In this document: positions 11,800 through 24,614 of the stretch, piece by piece
Layout: each line of letters starts with the position of its first letter
How positions within the stretch are numbered: the first letter of the stretch is position 1
Source: Dastarcus helophoroides
Taxonomy: Eukaryota > Arthropoda > Insecta > Coleoptera > Bothrideridae
DNA: 64,000 nucleotides
Direction: 5' to 3'
Assembly (NCBI GenBank): GCA_028583605.1
Contig: CM053326.1
Coordinates: 20,240,536-20,304,535, forward strand
Made by a program: the position numbers and the translations under genes
Notes under the pieces: model-generated
Told to the model about the DNA's origin: nothing
Databases searched by the model: none
What the model saw: the letters and a program-made list of their open reading frames with translations, nothing else

Positions 11800-13400
11800 T
11801 CCTATTTGATATAAAACCTGGATGAGTTTAAATATTCCTTACCAAATAATCTAAAAGAACCCTTCAATAGAATATATCTGTTCGATTTTCACCACCTTTC
11901 TCAATTTGAAAGAGTTTATTTCTTTTTAAACAAAAAGCTGAAAGCATTTACATTTTCTTTAGTATAAGAACCAGGAGAACGACTCATACAGATTATTTTT
12001 AACACTAGAACCGATTACATGCTCATCAAAATACCTAAAAAAGTTTGAATTCTTGTTATCAGAAAACTAGTCTCGGTTCTCTTTAACAAAGTGTTTAAAT
12101 GAGACCAGAAAATTTTAATACAGACGCAGAGATTGTTTAGATCTTATTTTGAAAAAGAAGTACAGAAGTACAGTCCTTTTCAGCAGAGCTAGATTATGCT
12201 TATTCTGCTCAAAACTGCTAAATAAAGTAAATTAAATAAACTAATTAAAGTACATGCAATACTTCCAATAAAAGTACAATGAGAAAATCTAAATCACCAA
12301 AGAGCTCTTTGGGAGAACATTTAAAAAGTTTTGACTTTCTGCAGTTACAAAAACTGAACGAATTTAAATCATTTTCAACAGATAGCTACATTTAGAACCT
12401 TCTTATCACAAGAACTGATATAGATTAGATTATTTTTAGCAAAGGTTTGAAGAAAAACTAAAAATAAATATTTGAAAAGGTTACGATTCTTTTTAGCTGC
12501 TAAAAGAAAAAAAGTTTTTAAATTCACGTAATAAAAAATAAATAAAAGACTGAATAAATTATGTATTTGGGCCATACCACAGAAAAAAGTTGGGAAACCC
12601 TGTTTTAGATCTTCTACAATAAAAAAAAATCGAAATTTAATTTTCCATTGAAGATTTCAAAGAATTCTAGATTCTCTCTAGTAGAGCAGCAGCTGAACTT
12701 TGAACTCTTTAATTGATTAGAAAATATCTACAATCTTTTCAACAGAAGAATCGAAATAATTAGAAGACCAAAAGAGTTTAAATGTTCTCCAAAACAACCA
12801 ATACATTTTAGCAAAAAAAAATGGCCTTGAATTGTCTATAGCAAAGGAGTTGATCTTTTTTAACTGAAGATTAGAAAAAGTTAGATCTTCTTTAGCAAAA
12901 GAATCAAAAAAGTGAGGAATTGAAGGAGTTTAAATTTCCTCCAACAGGAAGAAATGAAGATTCGATAATAATTTAACACTGAACTTAAAATCAGTTGTTG
13001 ACAATTTCTAATAAAAAAAATCGAAATTGTTTAGCCAATCACTGTCAAAGGAAGTGAAGAAATTTAGATTTCCTTCGAGAATTTCATATTATTTTTAGCA
13101 AATTATGTAGTTGCAAAAATGTATATCCTCTTTAACAAACACTATTCAAATAGTTTAGTTTATACCATCTATAGCAGAAGATCTGAAAAAGTTAGATTTT
13201 CTTTACCTGAAGAGATTTTTCATCGCAGAAGCCAAGAAAAATAATTTCAAAGAATACAAATACAAATGATATAGAAGATGTTAAATTCTCTAAAGTAGAT
13301 CAAGTATTCTTATACTTCAGATGATAACTTAAAACTATTTAGATTCACTTCAATTGAGGAACTGCAATTGTATAGATCTTTATAGACGAATATTTCCTCT
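11800..13400. repeat. Degenerate short repeats (TTTAGATCTTCTTTAGCAGAAG-like)
   Basis: A loose consensus of the form ttagat, tcttt, agcagaagaa recurs irregularly on the plus strand (near 12,136, 12,387, 12,480, 12,605, 12,664, 12,725, 12,877, 12,928, 13,188, 13,280 and 13,337). Units are roughly 50-110 bp apart and strongly diverged. No gene is seen here or in 10,800-11,800. I take this as an old minisatellite-like array. Confidence 0.45.
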
Positions 13401-13689
13401 TTGTCTACCTTGCTATAGCTGGTGTTTGACATAACACTAAGAAGCAACTAAAGCACTTAAAAAATTTTATGTGCTCCAATTTGCAAGACAATTTCTTTGA
13501 AGTACCATTTACTGTTATCGGATTCAATTAGGAAAATATGTTTTTATTTTTTATTGCATTCAGTTTTAGCGTGAAAGCTTAAGTATAGACTAGTCCATTC
13601 TGTTCAACTTTTAGCTGTTTGTTTACATCATTTTTAAGTAAAAAAAAAATGATACAAGTAAATGTAAAGATCAGGTACTCGGCATTGCC

Positions 13690-14270
13690 AGAAGTTGGGG
13701 TTTGTTTTTAGAGCTAAAATGTACTTTAATCAACTGCTGGTATCAGCACTCATCAGCTGCTACTATTTACAAAACTCAAGCCCAACAATGGTTCTCATGT
13801 TTGTAGTTCAGTTCGAAAGCATACTTCGGGATGTTTTGGATTCCATTCGAAGAAGAGCGATTCACCTAATTGATGACGAGAATTTTACCGATTCTCTCTA
13901 AACACTAAAGCACAGGCGGATGGTTGATTACATGTCTCTTTTCTACAAGTATTTACATGGGAGAAGCTCAATTGGATCTGATCTCTCCAAGAATAACATT
14001 CTTGAAACCATAGATCTGATATATGCTTGAAACACACAACAGAGTCGAAGACAACAAATTCTTGTGCGGTTCAACCTAGCACTGTCTATGGACACTGTTT
14101 TTTCTGTAGAATTTCCAAACTATGGAATTCGTTTACCGAACAGAATGTTTCCGAACAATTAAGTTTATCCTCATTAGATGGTTCATCACCATCTATCTTT
14201 ATTTCCTGCATCCTACTCGCAGTGCTCTAAAGAGCTAATAGGGTTCCCCTTTGCGAGTGACTTGAACTTA
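13690..14270 (+). pseudogene. Non-LTR retrotransposon C-terminal fragment (Jockey/I-like)
   Basis: Plus-strand frames read LDSIRRRAIHLIDDENFTDSL, then after a stop LKHRRMVDYMSLFYKYLHG, and later a shifted frame with FPNYGIRLPNRMFPNN. This is the typical C-terminal end of arthropod LINE ORF2 proteins (RAIRLIDD, LKHRR, SLFYRYYHG, LWNSLP-like blocks). Several stops and frameshifts make it a dead fragment. It is probably the 3' part of the same family as the minus-strand remnant at 5.2-6.7 kb, in the opposite orientation. Confidence 0.7.
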
Positions 14271-16640
14271 AAAAATATATCTATTTTATATGTGAATAAA
14301 GATCATTAAGGCAACGTAATTATTCATTAATTGCCGATGTGGTAAAGAGGTAAATTCTTACTTTGGACATGAATAAAGTTGATTATTTATCCTACAAACC
14401 ATTTTAGTTCTTTTCAGAATTAAACTTCAGAACTTCGAAAATGGTAAACTCTTCTAAAATTATGTCATTAATTGTATCATTCTGTTTGGTGATCATTTAT
14501 ATTGTATTGTCTTTTTTTTTTGTTTCAGGGGAGAGGAGTTGAATTTAAAAATGGACCAGAATCCCACTGCAGCTGCTGGACGCTGCACAAGATTAGAATA
14601 TTAAGAACTCTTGTGCGTGTGACAGCGGCTATTGTGGGCATTCTTATTCTACATCTTCGCTCCATCAAAATAGGCAAGCACCGATACAGACTCTTCTAGA
14701 CTTCAGAATAACTAAAAAACTCAAAAATATAGAAATGCTAAGCAAACCCAACGCTAGTCGAGCAGAACGCGTTGACCTCTGGCTTCGATCATCAGAGGGG
14801 TGCCAAAAGCAAATTTATTTTTCAAGATTTCCAGGTTCATTGCATTTTTGATTTATTTTTCTGATCTGTCAAAACTTTAATTTCTCTAGTTGCTCAAAAT
14901 TTCGACTTTTTCCTAACACTCAGGATTAAAAGCTAGCAATTTTCAATATTTTGCTCTAAAATTGCACCATTTTGTTCTAGTAATGTTGACTTGGTTATCG
15001 AAACTTTGACCTTAAATCTTGAATTCGGCCAAAATATTGGGATTTCAGAGTAAGTTTCTTAAACTTTTGAATTTATATATTCAATTTTATTGTTATATAT
15101 TTTTTTCAACATTTTTTAATCGTTGCCTTCAAAATGTCAATTTTTATAATTCAAAAGCTTGAGTCAACTAACCGTTGGGCATTTAACGTGGAAACGAATA
15201 ATTTTGGTTTTCAACGAACAAGTTCAAGTTCCCGATTTTGTTTATCTTTTCTTGTGTATAATTGATAACTGCAGTATTATTCTTACATTTAGGTTTTTCC
15301 GCAGCTATTACAGATCATAAATATGTGGATAAATAAGTTGGTGCTTTCCCAGTTTCACTAAAGCGCTCAAACGAACATGATTTTGATTATCACATTTAAT
15401 TAATTACATTAAATTAATTAATTAAATGTATCCATAATACCTTGGAAATATGAAGCTGAAGTTTCCTAGAAATTTTCCCTGGATATTTATAAATAGAAAA
15501 TAAGAGATGTTTATACTTTCTGCGCTACAAGATGTAACATTATTAGAGGCTGCCCACCCCTCGAAATGTTTTCTCCGTTTATTATTTCATTTACTGGCCA
15601 TTATTACCAGTCAATTCCTAGAAAGCCTTTTATTTTTTATTAATGTGATCCGTGTTACTGTTATCTAAGATTACTTTATCTGCTATCTTATTGATCTTGC
15701 CATCTAGAATTCGACTGTATAAAGAAGTTGAGTTTCAACTTGTGTTTAAAGTATCAAAATCATGAAAAATGGAAATTGCAAATCGACTAATTGCATTTAA
15801 AGACTTTTTACAAATGCATATTTTGACACAATTCTGACAAAAAAAGTTGGCATTTCAGAATGAGTTTATACTTGAAATTAAATTTAAAAAATGAACATTT
15901 CCAGAAAGATTCTAATAAGCCGAAGTTTTAGACAGAGAAAGTAAAATCAAAAGTGTGAATTTTTTCCAAACAACCCAACACAGGCTTCGTTTTCGTCCAA
16001 AAACGGTCTAATTTTTGAAAGCAATACATTTGTTTTTAATTAACTTCATGCTTCATACTTATTTCACCGCTGACAACTTTACAGTAATATCAGCATACAG
16101 TCATCAAGGTTTTAATGGGGGACGTCACTAAGGCTCGTTTTCATGTGACAATATTGTCGCGACTTTAGTGTCGTTGCGTTGAGGTTTGCACGTAAAGTAT
16201 AAAAAATGGAACGACTTTACCTTGGCACTAAATTTGAATGAAAACCAACCTTTTCTAACTATTCCCACGAATAGATCTTCACTAATAATGACATCGGCAA
16301 ATTCATTGTCAAGCTGTATTTGGATAATTCTGCAAATGATTTTACTGTTATAGTTTTTCTGTTTGTTTTAAGTAACAGTAACCACTTATTAAATTTTGCA
16401 GTAATCTTGAATGACTACTAGAACTGACAAAGCAGCAATCCCTGGAATGTATACGATGCTGCCAAGAACGCTCGTTCTGCGATCGTCTTCACTACTTCAT
16501 ATTTTATAAAATATATGTATAGTTTTCATATTGTTTGTAATAAATTATGCCGATTTAATATTAAAAGAGCATTATTTCAATCAACTTTAAAATCTTATAA
16601 GAATAAGAATTTCTACGTTCTACAACTCCTAACCTCAAGA
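14271..16640. other. AT-rich non-coding DNA
   Basis: No gene supported. Near 14,750-14,810 (minus strand) CTGATGATCGAAGCC followed by caacgcgttctgc looks like a decayed member of the hairpin/GCGTT repeats. Near 15,395-15,430 there is a local AT palindrome (catttaattaat region). An ORF at 14,502-14,699 has no recognisable homology. Confidence 0.4.
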
Positions 16641-16651
16641 GAATCAATTCA

Positions 16652-16721
<70 letters not shown>

Positions 16722-16733
16722 TATATATATATA
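16652..16733. repeat. (AAT)n then (AT)n microsatellite
   Basis: About 23 uninterrupted AAT units followed by about 7 AT units directly precede the R4/Dong-like element. Poly-Ile and poly-Tyr open frames over it are artefacts. Confidence 0.95.
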
Positions 16734-16740
16734 CCAGAAC

Positions 16741-18993
16741 TTCTGGTATAAAAAATTAAACAGTTTGCATGTCAACCTAGCAGAACAATTTACATATGTT
16801 ATTAACCATCCTAAAGAAACCCCAACTTTTCTCACATTAGGATCTACGTTCATGTTACCAAAAGGCCAACAAACACATGATTCAGCCCAATACAGGCCCA
16901 TCACATGTTTGCCAACTTTATACAAAGTATTAACAGCCTGTATTACTAACCGCATCTATAAACATGTGACTGAACATAACCTGCTGACAGAAGAACAAAA
17001 AGGATGCAGGAAAAATCACCAAGGATGTAAAGAACAGTTGGTCATTGATTCGGTTATACTTAAACAAGTGCAAAGGGAAAATCGTAATTTGTATACCGCC
17101 TTTATAGATTATAAGAAAGCCTTTGACAGCGTCCCTCGTTCCTGGCTTGTACATGTATTACAAATATACAATATTCACCCTACAGTAATAGCATTTCTGA
17201 AGAATGTCATGACACATTGGCGAACAAACTTAAATATATATACTGACAACGAGATAATCAGTACGGATGAGATCTGCATACGAAGAGGCATATTCCAAGG
17301 AGATTCCTTAAGTCCGTTGTGGTTTTGCCTGGCAGTCAACCCGCTGTCCACAATGCTAAACAGTACTAAATATGGATACAAGTTAAAAGGAGGCAGGCAA
17401 GTTAGCCATACAATATCACACCTCCTCTACATGGATGACATTAAACTCTACGCAGGAAATAAGAAAGAAATACGCAGCCTTATTAATATCACTCGTGAAT
17501 TCTCCACAGACATTCATATGGATTTTGGCCTGGACAAGTGCAAAATATTAAATATTGAAAAAGGTCATTTAATAAACGGCGATGCTGTACTCTCCAATAG
17601 AAAAATTATAAAGGCGATGGAACATGGTGAAACGTACAAATATCTGGGATTTCAGCAACGGGCTTATTAGAACAGAAACAGGCAAAGGAAAGGATCAGAA
17701 AGCAATTTTTCCAGCGAGTTCAGCTGCTACTTAAAACTCAACTAAACTCAGTAAACCTGATCACAGGAATTAACATATACGCCATCCCAGTTCTTACATA
17801 TTCTTTTGGAATTATCAAGTGGACGAAAACTGATTTGGAAAACATCGAAAGGCAAACGCGCAGCTTAATGACTAAATTTAAAGACCATCACCCAAAGTCA
17901 TCCACGATCAGAATTACCCTCCCTAGAAAGCAAGGAGGTCGAGCCCTTATCGATATGCTTAACCTTCACAACAGCCAGATCAATAAATTAAGAGAATTCT
18001 TCTGCAGTAAATCCTTGACAAGTAACCTTCATGCCACAATTAAATTAACTGACAAAAACTGCTCCGCTTTAAATCTTGCTGACGAAAGAGGTGATTTGAC
18101 AGTAATCTCCGATAGTGAAAAACTGCAACAATGGGCAAGTAAAGAACTCCATGGGCGACACTATTACGACGTAAACCAGCCACACATAGATAAGGAAGCG
18201 TCAAACAGATGGCTCAGTGATGGCAAATTACTACCTGAAACTGAAGGATTCATGATTGCCATACAGGACCAGGTCATAAGCACCAATAATTACAAGAAAT
18301 TTATTATTAAAGAAAAAGATACCAACTCAGACTTATGCAGAAAATGCCAGCAAAAATCTGAAACAGTCCAGCACTTTACATCTGGCTGCTCTCATCTGGC
18401 TAATACTGATTATTTACTTAGACATAATCAAGTGTGTAATATCATCCACCAAAAATTGGCCATTAAATACGGATTCCTCAACACGTACACGCCATACTAT
18501 AAATACGAGCCACAAGCGGTACTTGAAAACGAATCTTTTAAACCTTATTACGACTGAACAATTATCACCGACAGAAGAGTAATGAACAATCGACCGGACA
18601 TCGTAGTAATGAATAAAAAGAAGAAAAATATACAACTGGTCGATGTAACTATTCCAAACAACAACAATTTAATGGAAAAATACCGGGAAAAAAAAGACAA
18701 GTACGCAGAATTAGCACTAGAAATGGGACAAATTTGGCACTCTAACAGAGTAGAAATAATACCAGTAGTGGTGTCGTCAACTGGACTTATTCCTAAAAAC
18801 CTTCATAAGGGCATAGATACACTAGGACTACACAAGAACACATACATTGATATCCAAAAGGCTGTTATATTGAATACCTGTCGCATTCTAAGAAAGTTTT
18901 TAAGCACAAACTAAGATACAGACCTACCCCTGCAGTATTTAAGTATACTTGGGATGGTTAAATGAATACCAGCAAAAGGCTGAGAAACAAAAT

Positions 18994-18996
<3 letters not shown>
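16741..18996 (+). pseudogene. R4/Dong-like non-LTR retrotransposon, 5'-truncated, RT plus restriction-like endonuclease
   Basis: The first part encodes a reverse transcriptase: YRPITCLPTLYK, TAFIDYKKAFDSVPRSWL, RGIFQGDSLSPLWFCL and the catalytic block YMDDIKLYA. After a one-base frameshift near 17,656-17,661 the frame continues (GLLEQKQAKERIRKQFFQRV) through a linker to a CCHC motif (CRKCQQKSETVQHFTSGC, then YLLRHN). Next comes a restriction-like endonuclease with NNRPDIVV, 13 residues, then DVTIP and a lysine-rich helix. A TGA at 18,555-18,557 replaces what should be a Trp before the endonuclease. The C-terminal RLE and CCHC are diagnostic of the R2/R4 group. Flanking (TAA)n fits Dong-type target choice. 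The copy is inactive (5' truncation, frameshift, nonsense codon). Confidence 0.85.
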
Positions 18997-19024
<28 letters not shown>

Positions 19025-19026
19025 TA
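18997..19026. repeat. (TAA)n separating two R4/Dong-like copies
   Basis: About ten TAA units between the 3' end of the first element and the start of the second fragment. This can be read as 3' tail, target microsatellite, or both. Confidence 0.9.
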
Positions 19027-19027
19027 T

Positions 19028-19398
19028 CAAGGACCTGAAAAGAGGCACTTGTTTGATAGTCGATGTGGCAATCCCTGCTGATAGCAATGTAGATAATAAA
19101 GAAGTAGAGAAAATAATAAAATATAGAGATCTGGAAATAGAAATCCAACGTATGTGGAAATTAAGAACAAAAATAATACCCATAATTGTAGGATCTTTTG
19201 ATACTATGTCAAAGCGGTTCATATACAATGTGAATGATATTCCTGGAAACATCAATAGAAACATAATTCAAGAAACAGCATTATACGGCACTGCAAATAT
19301 ATTGGGTAAAGTTCTTGGATGAAAGTAGCATCTGATCTGAGGAGCCGGGTAGGTTCCTGATGAGAGGTTGCCGGGAAATAGGTTTCCCGAGTTAATGA
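19028..19398 (+). pseudogene. Second R4/Dong-like element, 3' end only
   Basis: An open frame runs from about 19,035 to 19,322. It carries the endonuclease-to-C-terminus part of the same superfamily: IVDVAIPADSNVDNKE, then KIIKYRDLEIEIQRMW, IIPIIVGSFDTMSK and ALYGTANILGKVLG. It is diverged from the first copy (VDVTIPNNNNLMEKYREK, then IIPVVVSSTGLIPKNL), so it is a different family and not a duplication. The 5' part is lost. It is followed by a short GC-rich 3' UTR and then a long AAT tract. Confidence 0.8.
19372..19389 (+). other. Hairpin in element 3' UTR
   Basis: CGGGAAA, loop TAGG, TTTCCCG: a perfect 7-bp stem just before the AAT tail. A 3' UTR stem-loop next to the priming site is a plausible recognition structure for the element's reverse transcriptase; that role is inferred. 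Confidence 0.6.
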
Positions 19399-19399
19399 A

Positions 19400-19452
<53 letters not shown>

Positions 19453-19479
19453 TAATAATAATAATAATAATAATAATTA

Positions 19480-19512
<33 letters not shown>
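19399..19512. repeat. (AAT)n microsatellite, interrupted
   Basis: About 110 bp of AAT units with two short interruptions. It joins the 3' end of the R4/Dong-like fragment to the 3' end of the minus-strand LINE, whose own tail reads (TTA)n on its strand. Confidence 0.9.
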
Positions 19513-22500
19513 TTATTGCATATTCTTAATATAAAGAGAATACAAAACACAAAAACTACAGAAATTAAATACTAAACAATTATTTATATACTAATCATTA
19601 GTTATAAGTAAAATATGCAAAAGGAACTGAAAACACAATATGTGATCTAGTTCAGTCCCCAAAAGAGAGAAAAGAAAAAAAAAGAAAAAAGATAACAATC
19701 ATAATTACCAATCATACTGTATACTGTCGTCAGGCGCGGATCCAGAAAGGTTTTTCGGGGGGGGGGGCACTTCCATTCCCACCCAATCCCCCTTTTACAT
19801 GCTAGAGTAGCGTCGCAGGCAAAACTTTCAAGAACTTTCAAGGTCATGTGAGATTTTCAAATCAAAATTAAATAATATAAAAAAAATAATTTTTATAGGA
19901 AACCAAGATCAAAATTCAACCACCATATTGCATAAATAAACATTTTATTTGGACTAAAAATATATAAGAATCTAGTAGAAACGAAAAACAAAATATAATT
20001 TTTATTTCAAACTGAAAATTGTCAAGTATATGCCATATAACATAAATAAAACTACAAAATTACGCAACTAAAAGGTTGACATAATAGAACAAAAACCATA
20101 AAATTCAATATTGTTTTTCGTTAAACTGCTTGTTTATAATAATAAAGTAAATTTAAAAAATGGTCAAAATTTCGAAAAAGAAACTCCTAATTTGTACCAG
20201 AAAAAGAGTAAAGAATTTAAAATTTCGAGATCAGTGTTAAAATTTCGAATTTAAAATCGAAATAGTACAAAAGTAATAAAAACTTGGCAGTGCCAATTTT
20301 GAGAAAATGATATAGTTTAAAAAATTCATAATTCACGAAAAGAAATTTTTCTTTAAATTTAAAAAACAAATTTCATAACATACCCATTCATTTCGGTATT
20401 TTTGCAAAGCTCCTCTTTCATTTCATTTCCTTATAAAATTTTGCTAGCCAGATATTTTTTTTGTCTTAGTCAAACATTTTGAAAAAACAAATAAAACCAG
20501 TGATACACACACAAAACTAAATGTTTTTTTTTTATTTTAAAACTATCTCACTGTATAGAGTATATGAATAGGGAAGGAAAACTAAAAGACTGACTAAAAA
20601 AAATCAATGTGCGATTTGAGATAACATTTTGCTTTGTTTTGGTTTTGGTTGTTTGATAAATTCTGGGAACTTTTGTAAGCAATAATTATTAAGTCTAGCA
20701 TCACCACAAAATAAGTTATTTATTCGTCACAGCATCAGATTACATTTCTAAATAAGAAAATCACTGGTTACAAAGCACAAAGCCCATAAAATCAAGTCGA
20801 TTATTTATTAGAAGAATTTCTGCGAGGCGATAATCCATGTATTAACAGCCTTGGTTCTGTTATGGAGTTTAAAGCAGACTTCAAAAAATGTATGTAACGA
20901 AACCCAGAGAGTAAAAAATTAGTCATTTTAAATTACATTTTATCAATATTCGAATATCATTATGAAAGGCTTTGTTTAGACTTTTTTTTAATTTAAATTA
21001 TTATATCCCGGTATATGTCGTACAGTTTGCATTTGCACATACATACAAAGGCAGTCGGCTTAAATTAATTATATCCAATTAATTATAAATCGATTTAAGA
21101 ATTACGTTTTTTAATACTCCAAATGGGTTTCCGGCGCCAAAAACCGCCGTGGAATAAAAAAAAAATAAAAACAAAAGTGTAAACCTGTAACTTTGAGAAA
21201 AGTATCGAAATTTCTTGCAAATTCATAAAATTCATTTAGAAATGGGTTGAAGCTCGAAATATTGACATTAAAGTTTTGAAAAGAAAAACAACAAACACAA
21301 ATTTCCTAAAAAATTGACGTTTCGTATTTGAAATTAAAATTTTACGAAAAAAGTTGAAATTGGAATTAAAAAAACTAAAATAAAATTAATTTCTAAACTG
21401 TTATTAATTGTGTTGTAGAAGAGACCAGCTCAAACAAATTTTTGTCTGGAGTTATGGGTGCTCTTTTGGGGAACGTATTCAAACCAGAGTGTTTCAGGTA
21501 ATCAGTACTTTGGGAGAACATATCTTTTAATTTGTTCAATTACCTGTTTCTTTTCTCTATTTTGATGATTTCCTTTGCCTTACGATCTGGGCTCTAACCT
21601 CTAGTAATTGATGTAATCGTTTAGATATCGTTAAACATTTAATGATAAATGTACTTTTTAAGAAGCAGTTTATAAATGTCTTGCTGAAAGATTCATAAAA
21701 AATACACCATTATAAAAATGTAAGCCTACAAAGCTTAACTGAGTTATACAAATAAATTAAATAATAAGTAGATATTTTTTATCACTTCATGAAGATCTAA
21801 ATTTCGTGCATAACAATCCAGCTGCAGAAAATAAATTTTCTTGAATTTGCTGAAGTCAATGATTTGAGTGGTAAACATTTAAATGCTTGAAAACATAAAT
21901 AGTTGCACATTCGACAATATCAAATCCTGGGCGATGTTTACTTTAAAATTCGCGAAAATGTACTGTGGTGAGTCGAGTTCTACTAAACTGTTCTATTTCC
22001 TCGTTTGTTTTATTGAATTGAATTTTATTCAATATTTTCTTGGAAATATTAGATCTACAAATACTGGTATCATTAAAAATTTTTTGTAACAGCGTTTTGC
22101 GTGAGAAACAGATTTCTTAGCGTTCACAATTAGATAAGGGTTATTTGTTAGGCCTGGTTTGTTTCAAGCACAGATACCTAAACTGAGTAAATTAACATGT
22201 TAGTTTTGAAGTACCGCTGAAAGGTAGAGTAATGAATAAGGGTAAAAGTGCCGATAACGGCGACCGTAGCAAAGATCTCGGCAAGGCCATGTGGTGTTAG
22301 ACTGGAGAAATTTTACGTTCAAAAAACGCCCTTATAAACACGTACAATTGTAAGTTATTTAAATTTCAATTATCGAAGTAAAACTTGCAAGATAAAGGGA
22401 CGACAGCATTCAAAAGGGGTTTGCAGTTTGATATGCACTTTAGAATCCTTTTCAAAATTTATTTAAGGGTTAATTTGGATTAGAAATATTTAAATTAGTA

Positions 22501-22625
22501 GAAATTCTGCATTCTCATGCCCTCTAGCGAGATGCAGAGGATGTCTTTCGGTCCCCAGAAGTTAAGGGTAGGGGGTGTGAACATAAAACACGAAAGACCA
22601 ATTTTAAAATAGTCCGGTACTACCC

Positions 22626-22860
22626 TTCGAGGAAATTAGTTTAAAAATTATAGTCAAGAACTAAACTTCGATGAAATTAGTTTAAAAATTATAGTCAAGA
22701 ACTCAACTTCGATGAAATTGGTTTAAAAATTCTGGTCAAGTGCCAAACTTCGATGAAATTAGTTTAAAAATTATAGTCAAGAACTAAACTTCGATGAAAT
22801 TAGTTTAAAAATGCTAGTCAAAGACGGAACTTCGATGAAACTAGTTATGCAAACGAGTAC
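22626..22860. repeat. 41-bp tandem repeat, about five copies
   Basis: Units run cttcgatgaaattagttt, aaaaattatagtcaagaact, then a short joint. They repeat with a period of about 41 bp and only a few substitutions per copy. They lie inside the hAT-type element and have no coding frame. Confidence 0.85.
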
Positions 22861-24200
22861 GAAATACGGGAGTTTAAAAATAAAAAATTGCTTCTGTTTG
22901 TGCTAATTAACGTGAATGAACACAAAAAAAAACAACTTCTATTTCTGTTCAACGTGAAGTTCTTGTGCCATTTGTGTGATGTTTGCTACGGGATAAATAG
23001 GCAAGTAAATTTTAAATTGTCCGATGATTTTGTTTGATGGTTTTTCGCTCTTATATGATTTAATTAACTTTTCCTAAAATTTGAAAAATACTTGTTTCTA
23101 ATTTTGATCAATATGGGGTTGGGGGGCGTACACAAAAAAAAAGAGAAAGGAATGTAAATTTCCACAACAAACCGAATGAATGAGAAAGCCGTTGTTAGAA
23201 AATTATTATTGGGCCAAGAACCCTACCGCTAATTGGTGCAACTACCAATCTCAGTTTCAAAAAAGGAAACAAAAATAAAACAAAATAAAAATACAAAGAC
23301 AAGAAAACGATAAGGAAATAAAGCGCATTCGCTTCATACAAACATTTTCATTTCCTTAAGGTCGATGTTAGTGTTCTGCTGTTGGAAGCTGAGTTTCCAG
23401 GGGTTCCAAAATAATTTATACCCATCACCACAAAGGTCCGGTAACTGGCAGCAGACACATATATTTGGGTTTTACTGATGATGTTCTGCAAGTACTAGAA
23501 ACGTGGGCATTGTACACCTTAACATCCTAGAAGCATAAGCCACAATGAGCTCTTACCTAGTTCTTGTTTTGGTGTATTCACCTAGTGCTACCTCATTCGC
23601 AGATTCTCCTTCGTAGGTTGCTTGAATCCCAAAAATATAGGACAAGACAACCTGGCCCAAAGAGAGCCTTATAGATCTGTTGACAAATGAGGAGTACTAA
23701 CGTAGGTGAACGAGCAGTATCAGCATAAGCTCTCGTTAGGGAGATGTTTTGACGAAAGAAATGAGAACTTCTTGCCAGTTTCTAACTTTGATTTTAATTT
23801 TTTTGTGCTAAGTCAAGTTTAGCCACTTTCTAAGCCAGAAATCGCCCCTTCTAATTAGAACAGTAGCCGTAGAAGTAGATGTAGTGTTGGAAGGGAAATT
23901 CTGCTCAGAAAGCTTCTACGAAATTTGAACAATATTTCTAGTCTATTTTATGACACTGGTTCGAGTTCGAGTGATTGAGTTTGATATGAGAAAAACAGAA
24001 AAACAAACAAAGGAACAAGTTAACAAAGGAAAGAAAGAAAGAGTGAAAGAACGAGAGATCTGTAAGATTGAATCAACATTTATAAATTTGATTTATTACG
24101 ATAAATCACAACTTCATTTCCAAGCTTGAGCTCCATTTTCTCGTAGCATTATCCTTTGGATATTGTTAGCTCAAAGCTTTAACAGGAAACTGTATGCTAT

Positions 24201-24614
24201 GTGAAGTATGCTTGCATTAAGAAACGACAAAAACAAAAAAATTGGGGAATAAAAACAGACCCTGAAAATAGTTTGAGAACCTCTGTGTACAAACTAACCA
24301 GCGAGCGCCCACCGATAATCAGGTACAAAGTTAGCTGCATTTGGTTTGAAAACCTTCGAGTACAAACTAAATGGCCCAGCTTTGGGAAATTAATAACCGA
24401 CGCACCATATACGAGCGAAAGAGTTAGACAAAGAATGTCAGATTACTTGTGCTTAATGAATTCTCTTCATTTTCTAAAGAAATATTTCTCTCAGATCTGT
24501 GTTCCAGTAAATTTTAAACAAGTTGAAACAAACAGGTTCACTTTTATTTTGTTGTATTATGTTCAAGAACACTTGAAAATCACAAACTTGAGATTTTGTT
24601 GGTTTATTTTTTGA
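24201..24614 (+). other. 137-codon open frame inside the hAT-type element, unknown
   Basis: This is the longest open frame in the 5.4-kb insert. Its translation (starting MKYACIKKRQKQKNWGI) shows no zinc finger, DDE or hAT dimerisation motif that I recognise. No upstream coding frame or splice context supports it. It may be chance or a captured fragment. Confidence 0.2.

Noticed and set aside
16644..16955. Open frames with long poly-Ile or poly-Tyr runs
   Set aside because: They are translations of the AAT/AT microsatellite fused to antisense of the retrotransposon.
22626..22860. Regularly spaced direct repeats that could suggest a CRISPR array
   Set aside because: Units are contiguous 41-bp tandem copies with no variable spacers, and the DNA is animal nuclear.
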